Part shown: piece by piece, positions 25,600-34,141 of the stretch
How positions within the stretch are numbered: position 1 is the stretch's first letter
How the letters are laid out: each line of letters opens with the position of its first letter
Assembly (NCBI RefSeq): GCF_000238775.2
Contig: NZ_AFEJ02000006.1
Span: 248,001-312,000 of the forward strand
Source of the DNA: Acaryochloris sp. CCMEE 5410
GTDB taxonomy: Bacteria > Cyanobacteriota > Cyanobacteriia > Thermosynechococcales > Thermosynechococcaceae
Reading direction: 5' to 3'
Length of the DNA stretch: 64,000 bases
The notes under the pieces: model-generated
What the model saw: only the letters and a program-made list of their open reading frames with translations
Told to the model about the DNA's origin: nothing
The model's database searches: none
Made by a program: the position numbers and the translations under genes

Positions 25600-26049
25600 T
25601 CAAGATTGCTGATCGGGCTTAGCTGGTGTCCGACTCTCGTCTTCACCACCCCACGACACAATTGCCGTTGCTATGCGGTGGGTCGCTGAGTCGTCACCTC
25701 GATGTTGCCGATCCACGAGAAGTAGCAGAGTGACAGTATTGAACCCGACCAGCACCAACAGGATGACCAGCATTCCTCCCCAACCAGAGGCCAGAAGGCT
25801 ACTGTCTTCTAAAGCGGGATATTTGTTCGCAAGACTCACACCCAAAAACCGACTCATCCCATAACCGAGAGCCAAGCTAACCACTACAGTGGCGACGACA
25901 TGGGACGACTTGCGCTTAGGCAAATTCTCATCTCCAAAAATTACCTTCCAAAAGGCAGCATCTAAACGAGAACTAAAGCGCCCAATGCGGCGAGGCATCC
26001 GCTTAATGTTCTGGCTAAAGCGTTTAATAAGTGGCTGTCTCTTATTCAT
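25600..26049 (-). CDS. Two-helix membrane protein
   Basis: 149 residues. GGAGG lies eight bases before the ATG, and a conserved GGGAATATACGG motif lies 27 bp upstream (26076). A basic N-terminus (about 50 residues) is followed by two helices, V-V-A-T-V-V-V-S-L-A-L-G and M-L-V-I-L-L-V-L-V-G-F. It is the first gene of the membrane-protein series. Confidence 0.6.
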   Translation of the reverse strand: MNKRQPLIKRFSQNIKRMPRRIGRFSSRLDAAFWKVIFGDENLPKRKSSHVVATVVVSLALGYGMSRFLGVSLANKYPALEDSSLLASGWGGMLVILLVLVGFNTVTLLLLVDRQHRGDDSATHRIATAIVSWGGEDESRTPAKPDQQS

Positions 26050-26075
26050 CAGAAAAACCTCCAGAATCCTTTGAT

Positions 26076-26095
26076 GGGAATATACGGATTTTTTT
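26076..26095 (-). promoter_or_regulatory. GGRATATAC motif, copy 1
   Basis: GGGAATATACGG followed by a T tract, 27 bp before the 26049 start. On the minus strand it reads A-tract, CCGTATATTCCC; the TATATT could be a -10 box. It is one of seven copies. Confidence 0.6.
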
Positions 26096-26159
26096 GGTGA
26101 GGCTCGATATCACAGAAAGGATGGGCCAGAAGCCATCACGACTCCCAGCCCAAGCCGTT

Positions 26160-26675
26160 CTACAATTCGCCCCGAATCTCTTCAATCACGCCATCACGGA
26201 GGACAACCTCGACCTGCATCTTGCGAACCAAATGGTCGCCTTGCTTGGCGTAGAAATAGCTATCAATTTGACCTTGCTCAACTTCTTCACCCAAGTTCAA
26301 GGTTTCAATCTGCTCCAGTTGCTCTAAGACTTGGTTCTTCTGTTCCAGCAGTTCGCCTTTGCGCTCATTGGCCTGGGTCTGGATACCTTGGATTTGAGTC
26401 TGAGCCTCGGCAACCGTGCTGTTATCAGCTCCGACAATTTGAATGGTGTGTTGACTCAGTTCCCCGACCATTTGTTGGACTTGGGTATCCAGTTGGGTTA
26501 GTTGTTCATCTAATTGGTCAGATTGGGACTGGAGCTGCTGACGGGCCTCGTCTTTCCAGAGGGGAGTGACGATGGCCTTGACCAGGATGAGGCGTTTGAG
26601 AAGAAGTTGATTGGATGATGGAGTCTGGACCCACAGTTCTGGTTTGGGCTGAGTGGGGCGGTCTTGGGTAAGCAT
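26160..26675 (-). CDS. YlqD-family protein
   Basis: 171 residues. The pattern I-L-V-K-A-I-V-T at the start, a long coiled coil rich in Gln (about 45-125), then L-E-Q-K-N-Q-V-L-E-Q-L and the C-terminal M-Q-V-E-V-V-L-R-D-G-V-I-E-E-I-R fit the YlqD family of cyanobacteria and Gram-positives, whose function is unknown. A regulatory motif copy lies 40 bp upstream. Confidence 0.75.
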   Translation of the reverse strand: MLTQDRPTQPKPELWVQTPSSNQLLLKRLILVKAIVTPLWKDEARQQLQSQSDQLDEQLTQLDTQVQQMVGELSQHTIQIVGADNSTVAEAQTQIQGIQTQANERKGELLEQKNQVLEQLEQIETLNLGEEVEQGQIDSYFYAKQGDHLVRKMQVEVVLRDGVIEEIRGEL

Positions 26676-26714
26676 ATTCCTTGCTCCTTAATTTCAAAAG
26701 TTGGAACTCTTGAT

Positions 26715-26734
26715 GGGAATATACTGTTTAAATT
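26715..26734 (-). promoter_or_regulatory. GGRATATAC motif, copy 2
   Basis: GGGAATATACTGTTTAAATT, 40 bp upstream of the YlqD-like gene start at 26675. Confidence 0.6.
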
Positions 26735-26834
26735 TTTGAGGCTCGATGAAAGGGTGAAGATAAGGCAGAGTCAGGGTTGTGGAGATTGGGGGGTAAGACT
26801 GGATTTGCGGTATCGCAATTCGCATCAGGGAGGG

Positions 26835-27191
26835 TTAAATGAGTCCTTCAGCTGGGTAAACCCGAACATCTAAGCCGATTTCAGTTGGGCCATCATCAAT
26901 AAAAGTTTCTGGTTCTTGGAAATCAACCTTGCGGGCCTCCGTTTCGCTGACTTTTCGGTTAATCCCTTCATGGATAAAGAATGTTCCCACTGGAATATCT
27001 CCAAAGCGAGGATGGACCCAGTCTTCAGCTATAGATTCAAGATGAGGGATAACACCTTCATCGTCATCCAACCAACCATTCTTAATGAGCGATAGCCCTT
27101 TGTCCTCTAATAAAACAAGGATTTCAAGGGCTGCTCTCTCTGGAGTATTCCGGGTGATGATTTCGGTGATTTCCTTCCTCAATGTCGCCAT
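26835..27191 (-). CDS. Hypothetical acidic protein
   Basis: 118 residues from the ATG at 27191, which has AAGGAG eight bases upstream. It has a helical N-terminus and an acidic middle (W-L-D-D-D-E-G-V). No family recognised. Confidence 0.6.
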   Translation of the reverse strand: MATLRKEITEIITRNTPERAALEILVLLEDKGLSLIKNGWLDDDEGVIPHLESIAEDWVHPRFGDIPVGTFFIHEGINRKVSETEARKVDFQEPETFIDDGPTEIGLDVRVYPAEGLI

Positions 27192-27286
27192 CTTGGTCAC
27201 TCCTTAGAAAGCTCTGGGGCACATCTGGGACACTCTTAATGACAGACTTTATTGAATGGAGTTCGATCCGGTAAGTGTCCAAAAGT

Positions 27287-27310
27287 TGGTATCAAGGATG
27301 TGATAACAAC
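27287..27310. repeat. Dispersed TGGTATC repeat, short copy
   Basis: TGGTATC at 27287-27293, then AAGGATGTGATAAC, related to the core of the longer family members. Confidence 0.4.
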
Positions 27311-27356
27311 TAAGCAGATGTCAAACTAATCACAATCGAGCTGGGGGAGTTTGAGT

Positions 27357-27992
27357 GTGGATCAGAAAGTAAGCCATACATGCCTATCAAATGGGAAAAA
27401 CCTGGTGATTCGACCCGCGACAATCAACGATGCAGCAGCGCTACGTCTGGCTGAAATCGCTATTACAAATGCAGGTATTGGCGTGGTGCAAGGAGTAGAT
27501 GATATCCCAAGCTCGGATGAAGAATATGGTGAACAACTTAAAAAGCTCCTAGAAGTAGAAAATGCTGAACATAACATTTGTTTTGCCGTATCAGAATATG
27601 AGGGTGAAGTCATAGGCTTTGCTCAGATAGAGCGTTCCAAACCTCAGCTTACGCGCCATATCGCTACCGTCTCCATCGGTGTACATCCGTTAAGGCAGGG
27701 GATTGGTATCGGTCGAGCGCTGATGAATTATCTTCTCGATTGGGCCAAACATTCTGACAATCCAAAAATTACCCGAGTGGAACTCAATGTTCTAGCCGAC
27801 AACTCTAGGGCCAGACACCTTTATGAGAGTTTAGGGTTTGAATTAGAAGGAATCAGAAAACGCTTCGTACGCAACAACAAAGGTCAATACTTTGATGATT
27901 GCATCATGGCTCTTTGCTCGATGAGACCTCAGTATAGACAGAATATCACCGCCAGAGAAAAAAGAGCTGCCCCTCCAAAAAGAACTGGGTAG
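27357..27992 (+). CDS. GNAT-family N-acetyltransferase
   Basis: 211 residues from the GTG at 27357, which has GGGGGAG seven bases upstream; a TTG at 27351 is the alternative. The acetyl-CoA site reads R-Q-G-I-G-I-G-R-A-L-M, preceded by S-I-G-V-H-P and followed by N-V-L-A-D-N-S-R-A-R-H-L-Y-E-S-L-G-F, then E-G-I-R-K-R. This is the RimJ/RimL or PhnO-like layout. The substrate is unknown. A single gene. Confidence 0.85.
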   Translation: MDQKVSHTCLSNGKNLVIRPATINDAAALRLAEIAITNAGIGVVQGVDDIPSSDEEYGEQLKKLLEVENAEHNICFAVSEYEGEVIGFAQIERSKPQLTRHIATVSIGVHPLRQGIGIGRALMNYLLDWAKHSDNPKITRVELNVLADNSRARHLYESLGFELEGIRKRFVRNNKGQYFDDCIMALCSMRPQYRQNITAREKRAAPPKRTG

Positions 27993-28054
27993 CTCATCAT
28001 AGCTGAGAATAGGGGTTGCGAGGATTGGAGGAAAAGGACAAGAGTGGGGTTATC

Positions 28055-28090
28055 TGGTATCACAGATGAGATCGCAACTCGCATCAGCGT
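28055..28090. repeat. Dispersed TGGTATC repeat, short copy
   Basis: TGGTATC (28055-28061) followed by AGATGAGATCGCAA, another degenerate member of the intergenic family. Confidence 0.45.
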
Positions 28091-28099
28091 TAGGAGAAG

Positions 28100-28336
28100 T
28101 CACAGCCCTAATTCATGACGATCAATAAAAATCCCACCTTCAAAATAAGTGGGTGAGCCAATTGATATGGCTTCCCCGAATGATTCAAATAATTGCCATA
28201 ATGCCCATTTAGAGAAGCCCTCTCGATCAGCTTCAGGTGGAACAGTCCCTTTGCGATGCAAGTGGGAATAGCCTTCAGGCGTGAGCTTGACCTTGACGGC
28301 ATGGTTTAGGCTTACATTGATTTCCTGACTATCCAT
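28100..28336 (-). CDS. Small hypothetical protein
   Basis: 78 residues with AAGGAG at good spacing before the ATG. It has a beta-rich start (I-N-V-S-L-N-H-A-V-K-V-K-L-T) and W-A-L-W-Q-L-F-E-S-F in the middle. No family recognised. Confidence 0.6.
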   Translation of the reverse strand: MDSQEINVSLNHAVKVKLTPEGYSHLHRKGTVPPEADREGFSKWALWQLFESFGEAISIGSPTYFEGGIFIDRHELGL

Positions 28337-28370
28337 CAGTTCTCCTTCTTAAAAGACAAGTTCTATGAGC

Positions 28371-28449
28371 TGGTATCGACGTTGCGATCGCAGTCCGTAT
28401 CACTTGGGATTGAACTTGCGATGGCCTCCGGTCGGCCTTTGGCCATCGC
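28371..28449. repeat. Dispersed palindromic repeat, long form
   Basis: TGGTATCG then TTGCGATCGCAG (HIP1-like) and CGTATCA, then a perfect hairpin GCGATGGCC (28418-28426) / GGCCATCGC (28441-28449). It is the best-preserved member of the family. The remaining spacer to the IS21 remnant shows no gene. Confidence 0.7.
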
Positions 28450-28657
28450 ACCTGGGCCTAGGAAATTCTAAGGATCTCGCTAGAAAGCCTTAAGAGGACT
28501 GATGGAACCATAAGGCCAATCCCCCATATTGGATGTCAACCCCTTGGGCGTGTCACGACAACCAAAAGTCGGATCAGCCCCTAAAATTGAACCGTATTAT
28601 TTGGCGCACACCTCCTTTGCGCTAGCTCTTTTTCAGACCTAACACGACACTTTCAGG

Positions 28658-29428
28658 TCAAAACGACAACCCGTGATCGAAATGACAACCCGTGATCGCT
28701 CGATTATTTTGTCTGAGATTTTGAGGTTGAGACTGAGTTGGAGCCGTTCTCTGAGTCGCGGATTTACGCCGGTAACTATCGGCTTGAATTTCGATAATCA
28801 AACCGTGATGAATTAAGCGATCAATGGCAGCCACCGCCATCATCGAATCAGTGAAGATGTCATCCCATTGGCTAAAGGGTTGATTGGCTGTAATCAGCAG
28901 ACTCTTACGTTCATACCGATGCGCAATTAATTCAAACAGAACGGATGTTTCCGCTTCCGACTTTTGCAATAGCCCAAGTCATCCAACACCAACAGATCAT
29001 AGCGGTCCAGTTTTTGAGCATTGGATGCAGTTGCAGTTGGAGCTTTGCCTGTTGTAATTGTTGGACCAATGCGTTGGCCGCAAAGAACTTCACTCGTTTA
29101 CCAATTCCAGCATTTTTGGGAGACCCCAGTGGCCAAATGTGTTTTTCCGACTCCTGAGGGACCCAGAATAAGACAATTCTCGGCCCGCTCCAACCACCCT
29201 GGATCTGCGGCTAATTGCATTAAGGGAGCTGGATTGAGCTGGGGGCAATGGCTAAAGTCAAAGTTGGTAAACTTTTGCGTTTGGGAGTCTGGCTTCGGTG
29301 AGAGCTCGCTTTAGACGAGCTTGTTCTCTTCGTTGAGTTTCCGTTTCGCACAAGGCCAGTAAGAATTCCGCATAGGACCAGCTTTCCTGCATAGCTTGGG
29401 ATTCGATAGATTCCCAATGGGTCAGCAT
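28658..29428 (-). pseudogene. istB-like ATPase, frameshifted
   Basis: The start reads M-L-T-H-W-E-S-I-E-S-Q-A-M-Q-E. After a stop the shifted frame continues with P-G-W-L-E-R-A-E-N-C and the Walker A motif L-G-P-S-G-V-G-K-T-H-L-A. The C-terminal frame (R-K-S-L-L-I-T-A-N-Q-P-F-S-Q-W-D, M-M-A-V-A-A-I-D-R-L-I-H-H) is typical of IstB. Total span about 257 codons, the normal length. Several single-base losses break it. Confidence 0.85.
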
Positions 29429-29439
29429 GTGGAGAGCCT

Positions 29440-30982
29440 GAGCTTTTTAAATAGAGGCTCAGGTGTTGGTAGGGGCTTAGCGGGGACTGAGTAGGAGGGA
29501 GGAGTTTGTCATAAAGTTCAAGTGAATGTTGTTCAATGCTGAGGTCAGGAACCTGCTTCATCTGAGGAGGCTCAAACTGCTTTTTCAGGCGATTGAGGGT
29601 GAGACTGGACGCCTGGAGTTGCTGCTGTAAGTATGCTGCTACGGCCTGCTCTTTATCTTGAACTGCAGCAATATAGAGACCTTCAACCATGATTTTGGCA
29701 GCCTGCTCCAGGTCAAATTGAGCTTTGAGCTGTTTCCAATTTGGCGGTATTCAGGATTGGGAAGTAGGTCTGATTGCCAGGTGCAATAGATAAAAGCACG
29801 AGGCTTCAATCGCATTGAACCAATCACATGGCGATAGTTGATGCAACGGTCTCGACGTTTGCCTTTGCCACTGACGCGTTTCTTGGCAGTTCCACAACCG
29901 GGTGTCGTTCCAGATAGCCGACAATCCGGTCGTGGTATAGATGCAGTTCCAATTGACGGCCAATTAGCCGAGAAGGAACGGTGTATAGAATGCAGCGGAC
30001 ATCAATGGTGCTGCGTTTGCTGACTTTGGCCGTGAGCACTTCATAGTCAGGGGTTCGATATTTAGGTAAGGGTTGCAGATGCTCTTTTCCTGCTCATACT
30101 TGGTTTGGCACTGCTGATTTAACTTGGCGACCTGTGCATCAATCAAGGCTTGATATTCAGCAACGCTCGTAAATCTGCACTGCCGCGCAGATAGATCGCC
30201 TGCTTAATTCGGTTCTTCAAATGACCATGGGGAGACTCGATTGAACCGTTTTCATGGGCTATACCTTTGTTGTTACGAGTGGGTTCTAGCCGATAGTGGT
30301 CACACAGTTCGTCGTACAAACGCGTGAGATTTTTGGACCGACGGCCGCCCATGTTGCGATAGGCTGCACTCAAACTATCGGTACGATGCTGTTTAGGAAC
30401 ACCTCCACAGGCTTCAAAGGCATTTGTAATCCTTCTGAAAGGGCGACAAAGCTTCGCCTCCTTGGATAATCTGGGCATATCGCCAGCCGCTATATCCCAG
30501 ACGGTAATGGTATATCAGATGCTCAAACGGTTTACCGGCAATGGTAATCGTGATGCCCTTGAGTTCTGTAAATCGGAGAACCCTTGTACCCCTGGTTCAT
30601 GACGTAGTTCAAACATCACTTCAGGGCTCGGACCATGCAAGGCTTTCCACGTTCTTACCCGACGTTGCAGGGTCCGCAGGACTTGGGGATACTGGCCTGG
30701 ATATTTATCCTGCAGATACTCGTACAGGGTCATGGGTTTGAGGCGCGGGTCTCGACGCAGCATTGGCTCTAGCTCGTCTTCCCACACATCCGCCAAGGGG
30801 TCAGGGACGGTGCGTTGGTCCTGCATGCGGCCGCGATTAGGTTGATGGGTACCGGCCTCAATTCGTTGGCCGGTTCGGGGGGATATTTCGGCAATGTAAG
30901 CTGCATCAGCTTGTTTCAAGCCGAGGTCTCGTCCGTTCATATAAACACGAGTATGATAGGAATCAATTGTTTTGTTAGGCAC
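29440..30982 (-). pseudogene. istA-like transposase, frameshifted
   Basis: The N-terminus starts M-P-N-K-T-I-D and has a helix-turn-helix-like region and R-T-G-Q-R-I-E. After shifts the DDE core appears (F-E-A-C-G-G-V-P-K-Q-H-R-T-D-S-L, then K-G-I-A-H-E-N-G-S-I-E). The C-terminal parts are spread over at least three frames. No intact reading frame is left, so the element cannot transpose by itself. Confidence 0.85.
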
Positions 30983-31154
30983 TTGTACAGCCCTCTATCG
31001 AATGGGGATGTTAAAGTGTCTTTTTTCTTGAGATTAAATTCTAGAAACGCGATCTCACACATCGTTTCTAGAGAATTGAGATTTTGTTTTATCCCTCTCT
31101 GGGGATGACTGGTTTCTTCATAGCTATAGCCGACACGACATCGTCATTAATCCG

Positions 31155-31394
31155 TCAGCTCGATTGTCGTCTAATACCCCCAAGAAAGAGGAGACGGGTA
31201 ATCGGGTGAGACAGCGCAAGACCAATGAGGGTTATGACAATCCATCCGATGAATATCAGGTAAAACGGGTGTTTTTCACGACTAACATTAATATCACCAC
31301 TGAAGTTCATTTGACCCGCCTGGAATAAATAAATGTTCAGGGCGACCAATCCCATACCAGCCATAAACCAGATCACTAAAAGAAAAGGGTTCAT
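31155..31394 (-). CDS. Small two-helix membrane protein
   Basis: 79 residues. Helices V-I-W-F-M-A-G-M-G-L-V-A-L-N-I-Y-L and L-I-F-I-G-W-I-V-I-T-L-I-G flank a short charged loop. It is the last gene of the partition-side series. Unknown function. Confidence 0.55.
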   Translation of the reverse strand: MNPFLLVIWFMAGMGLVALNIYLFQAGQMNFSGDINVSREKHPFYLIFIGWIVITLIGLALSHPITRLLFLGGIRRQSS

Positions 31395-31464
31395 TTTGAA
31401 TGACTCCTAATTATTTGAGCTTCAAGTTAGTAATAGGCAGATTGTCCAAAAGATCAAAATCAAT

Positions 31465-31737
31465 TTAGAACACCCTCTCAGCCACACCTTTCACATCGCT
31501 AACCGACTGCTGCCCAAACCAGTAGCCCACGGGACCACCAAGCAACGTTGCCCCCAGGACAAACACGGTGATGATCCGTTGCCACTGGCCCCAGACCTGC
31601 TCGTGGTAGTCCTGGTTGCGGAGTTGCTTTTCGCTGGCGAGGGCTTGCTCTTGGCGGTCGTTGATGAGTTTATGCTCACGGGCCTTCTGCGCCAGCTCCA
31701 CTTCTAGAGCTAGCGCAGTGACAAAGTGATGCACCAT
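31465..31737 (-). CDS. Coiled-coil plus single-helix membrane protein
   Basis: 90 residues. An N-terminal helix (A-L-A-L-E-V-E-L-A-Q-K-A-R-E-H-K-L) and a membrane segment near residues 54-74 are visible. It lies 20 bp after the third gene of the partition operon. Unknown function. Confidence 0.5.
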   Translation of the reverse strand: MVHHFVTALALEVELAQKAREHKLINDRQEQALASEKQLRNQDYHEQVWGQWQRIITVFVLGATLLGGPVGYWFGQQSVSDVKGVAERVF

Positions 31738-31757
31738 GTCTTCGGCAACGGAAGCCC

Positions 31758-32366
31758 CTAATCCTCCACATGCACCTCTAATAGCGGCTTTCCCGCTGGT
31801 TCGCCCTCAATCAGCAGCTTGGCCGCAGCCTTGACCTCGGGTGACTTCATGCAGCGCTGCATTCCTCTTCGCAGCCGATCATCCACGTACTGACGGGCTT
31901 CCCGCTTGCGCTCCTTCATCAGAGAGAGCGCGTCATAGACAATTGCCTCTGACAGCTCATCAATGGTTGAGTCCAGCTCATTCAGAGAAAACCCTGCGGT
32001 GCTGGTGGTTGCCTCCTCCTCAGTGGCATAGCTCTCCAGCTCCTCAACAACTGCGGTCACCGGGTCCACGCCCTCTGCGACTTTTTTGCAAGCAGCACTA
32101 AACAAGGGGACATACTCACTGGATTTGGAGTCAATTCCTTCGTTGGCAATCGCTTTGCAGATATTCTCTGCACTGACTTGGTGCAGGGAGGCAACATGCA
32201 AGCACCAGCCATGACGGTAGGATTCCGCTTGGCCTTTTTCCCTCAATTCAAAAACTGCTTTGAGGATGTCCACGTCATAGACATCCTGAGTCATCCCGCA
32301 GCCTTTGAGCAGATGGGTGAGCTTACTACTTTCGATACCGATTTGGTCAGCTAATTTCTTAGTCAC
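31758..32366 (-). CDS. Hypothetical protein, third gene of the partition operon
   Basis: 202 residues from a GTG that overlaps the end of the preceding gene by 8 bases, with GGAG ten bases upstream. It is helical with a basic C-terminal third (R-K-R-E-A-R-Q-Y-V-D-D-R-L-R-R-G-M). No family recognised. Tight coupling to the ParR candidate suggests a role in plasmid maintenance. Confidence 0.6.
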   Translation of the reverse strand: MTKKLADQIGIESSKLTHLLKGCGMTQDVYDVDILKAVFELREKGQAESYRHGWCLHVASLHQVSAENICKAIANEGIDSKSSEYVPLFSAACKKVAEGVDPVTAVVEELESYATEEEATTSTAGFSLNELDSTIDELSEAIVYDALSLMKERKREARQYVDDRLRRGMQRCMKSPEVKAAAKLLIEGEPAGKPLLEVHVED

Positions 32367-32778
32367 TGTTAAAAATCTCCATTAATGAAGGTGGGTCATT
32401 CTCTTGCTGGGAATATACTGTTAAATTTTCTTCGAGTCGTTGCTCTGCCTCTTCTGATGAATCCACTGAGGGTGGCTGAGGAAGGGCAGCAGGCTCAGCA
32501 GTCACTTCTGGCGATGGCAGAGCAAGATCATTCGCTAATTCCAAGAGCATCTCAAGCTTGTCCCTGGTAGCTCTGATTTCCCGCTGCACTTCAGATTGAG
32601 AGCCACCCTCCAATGCCATACTCAACGGTTTAAACGCTGCATATAACGTGTTAAAGCACCTGTCCTGGAAATCTCTCTTGCCGTAATGGTCATAGACTCT
32701 AGAAAAGACCTGAGCGCGGTCAGTCTTCATCGACCACTCGGTATTGATGATGAATCGAAACGTTTTTTTCTTAGGCAT
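32359..32778 (-). CDS. Candidate ParR-like adaptor
   Basis: 139 residues. It overlaps the actin-like gene by 8 bases, as parR genes usually follow parM. The basic start (M-P-K-K-K-T-F-R-F-I-I-N) could form a ribbon-type DNA-binding unit, and the C-terminus is acidic and disordered. No sequence match to a known ParR is claimed; the assignment rests on position, size and charge. GGGAGG precedes the ATG. Confidence 0.55.
   Translation of the reverse strand: MPKKKTFRFIINTEWSMKTDRAQVFSRVYDHYGKRDFQDRCFNTLYAAFKPLSMALEGGSQSEVQREIRATRDKLEMLLELANDLALPSPEVTAEPAALPQPPSVDSSEEAEQRLEENLTVYSQQENDPPSLMEIFNSD
32409..32428 (-). promoter_or_regulatory. GGRATATAC motif, copy 3
   Basis: GGGAATATACTGTTAAATTT inside the 3' end of the ParR candidate, 43 bp before the next gene start. 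It could give that gene its own transcript. Confidence 0.55.
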
Positions 32779-33865
32779 GGGTGGCCTCCCTTTTTGGTGG
32801 GTTCTCTAACTTCAAAACGGGCTTAGCAGATTGCCGCCACACTAAATAAGAATCAATCAGACGAAGCTGCAAATCCCTGCTAAGTCCCTTACCCGCTGTT
32901 GCTATAACCTCCCTACGGACGCTATCCAAGATGTCGGCCTTACTCGCACAGAGCTGGGATAGATAATCAAACCAGAACACCGCACCACCCCCAGCGATGT
33001 AGATCTTGCGGGAGTTCATAAAGTCGGTGTCTATGGAGAGCTGGTCCGCTAACTCTCCCCAGATCAGAGCCTTGGCCTCATCCAATGCCCGGATCTTGGC
33101 CTCGCATTCCTTCTCACTCATCATCTTCATGAGGTGCTGAGTTAAACCACCCTTGCCCCATGCTCGTGCTTCTGAAAAGAGAAGCTCCGCTCCCGTCAGC
33201 TCGTTGCTAAAAGCATGAGGGAAGTTCTGCAACAGACGCATCGTTCCCCATCCGCCCCAGGTAAACGCATTGTTAGAAATGTCCGTGCCGGGTGACTTGA
33301 GGCTGATGCTGGTGATATCTCGGTGACCAAACATCAGAATCGAGCAGGGGAACACCGACGCATAACTAGCAATCCCCGCTCCCTCTGGGTGGACATCAAC
33401 CCGTATCGGCGTGCAAGTTAGGCTCTCCGTTCCATAGTTGAATTGCCGAAGATGCTTGAAAATTAATTCCTCAGCAGCTCTAAAGTACGCCTTCTCATCA
33501 GATGGCAGCAGTAAGTCTATCTCAACTTCTACCCCTGACTCAGACTGCTGGACGTAATACCCCACCACACTCAGAATCTTGGCAATCGCATGATGGTTTT
33601 TAATCTGGTTGGGTTTGGTCTTCAATACCGAGTCCTCAGCATAAGATCCCACCACCCAGCAATGGTTGCCAAAAGACAAGTAAGACCCCTGCTTGTTGTT
33701 CTCCAAATAAAGGTTCTCGTAGTAAGCATCCGTCACCTTCCTAGCCCTGGGAACCTGGAAGATGGTTTCCTCTATCCCGACTTTCCCAGGTCCAATCACT
33801 TGAACCCATCCCTTTGTCCCGGACGCACCCAGGTCAAAACAAAACTTCGCTCTATTTTTTTTCAT
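32771..33865 (-). CDS. ParM/StbA-type actin-like ATPase
   Basis: 364 residues. The phosphate-1 loop D-L-G-A-S-G-T-K-G-W-V, the F-G-H-R-D motif in the phosphate-2 position (about 188-192) and the adenosine motif I-Y-I-A-G-G-G-A-V-F-W near the C-terminus are typical of plasmid actin-like segregation ATPases. It would form filaments that push plasmid copies apart through an adaptor and a centromere. AGGT lies nine bases before the ATG. Downstream genes overlap; the phased repeat array at 34027-34135 lies upstream. Confidence 0.82.
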   Translation of the reverse strand: MKKNRAKFCFDLGASGTKGWVQVIGPGKVGIEETIFQVPRARKVTDAYYENLYLENNKQGSYLSFGNHCWVVGSYAEDSVLKTKPNQIKNHHAIAKILSVVGYYVQQSESGVEVEIDLLLPSDEKAYFRAAEELIFKHLRQFNYGTESLTCTPIRVDVHPEGAGIASYASVFPCSILMFGHRDITSISLKSPGTDISNNAFTWGGWGTMRLLQNFPHAFSNELTGAELLFSEARAWGKGGLTQHLMKMMSEKECEAKIRALDEAKALIWGELADQLSIDTDFMNSRKIYIAGGGAVFWFDYLSQLCASKADILDSVRREVIATAGKGLSRDLQLRLIDSYLVWRQSAKPVLKLENPPKREATHA

Positions 33866-33971
33866 GGCGACTTACCTCGATAACATAAATGTCCTTGTGG
33901 CCCATCGGAATGCGAGCAACCCCATCAGTGTTCGGATGGTTCTGCTCATCCTTGATTTGTTTTCGATTCAT
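33852..33971 (-). CDS. 39-residue leader protein of the partition operon
   Basis: M-N-R-K-Q-I-K-D-E-Q-N-H-P to the end, E-V-S-R-H-E-K-K. It overlaps the actin-like gene start by 14 bases, and its own ATG is 30 bp from the GGGGATATACGG motif with AAGGT 11 bases ahead. It is polar, with I-P-M-G-H-K-D-I-Y-V-I in the middle. It may couple translation of the actin-like gene or be a small regulator. Confidence 0.55.
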   Translation of the reverse strand: MNRKQIKDEQNHPNTDGVARIPMGHKDIYVIEVSRHEKK

Positions 33972-34000
33972 TTTTTGCAGTTACCTTGAATGCACCTATT

Positions 34001-34020
34001 GGGGATATACGGTTTTTTTA
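34001..34020 (-). promoter_or_regulatory. GGRATATAC motif, copy 4
   Basis: GGGGATATACGG plus a seven-T run, 30 bp before the leader ATG of the partition operon. The putative centromere repeats lie directly behind it. Confidence 0.6.
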
Positions 34021-34026
34021 AATCCA

Positions 34027-34135
34027 TGCGAATTCATGCGGACTTCTGCGGATTCATGCGACGTTTATGCGAGAGGATGCGGAATACCTAAAGAACAACC
34101 CCGCAAAATTCCGCAAAATCCCGCAAGGATTCGCA
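34027..34135. repeat. Helically phased TGCG/CGCA repeat array (putative parC centromere)
   Basis: TGCG occurs at 34027, 34037, 34047, 34057, 34068 and 34078. The inverted form CGCA occurs at 34102, 34112, 34122 and 34132. Spacing is 10 or 11 bp throughout, so all sites face one side of the helix, with a dyad centre near 34091. The array sits just upstream of the actin-like operon promoter, the usual place of a parC centromere. It does not resemble a CRISPR array (units too short). Confidence 0.72.
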
Positions 34136-34141
34136 TGAAAA

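Larger units (their letters stand above)
28646..31020 (-). mobile_element. Decayed IS21-family element
   Basis: It contains istA- and istB-type genes in the usual order on the minus strand, both broken by several indels. GACACTTT at 28646 and, reversed, at 31020 could be the terminal repeats, but there is no clear target duplication and the ends remain uncertain. Confidence 0.75.

Noticed and set aside
34027-34135. CRISPR-like repeated array
   Set aside because: Repeat units are only 4-6 bp at 10-bp spacing and change orientation; there are no spacers of proper length and no cas genes.
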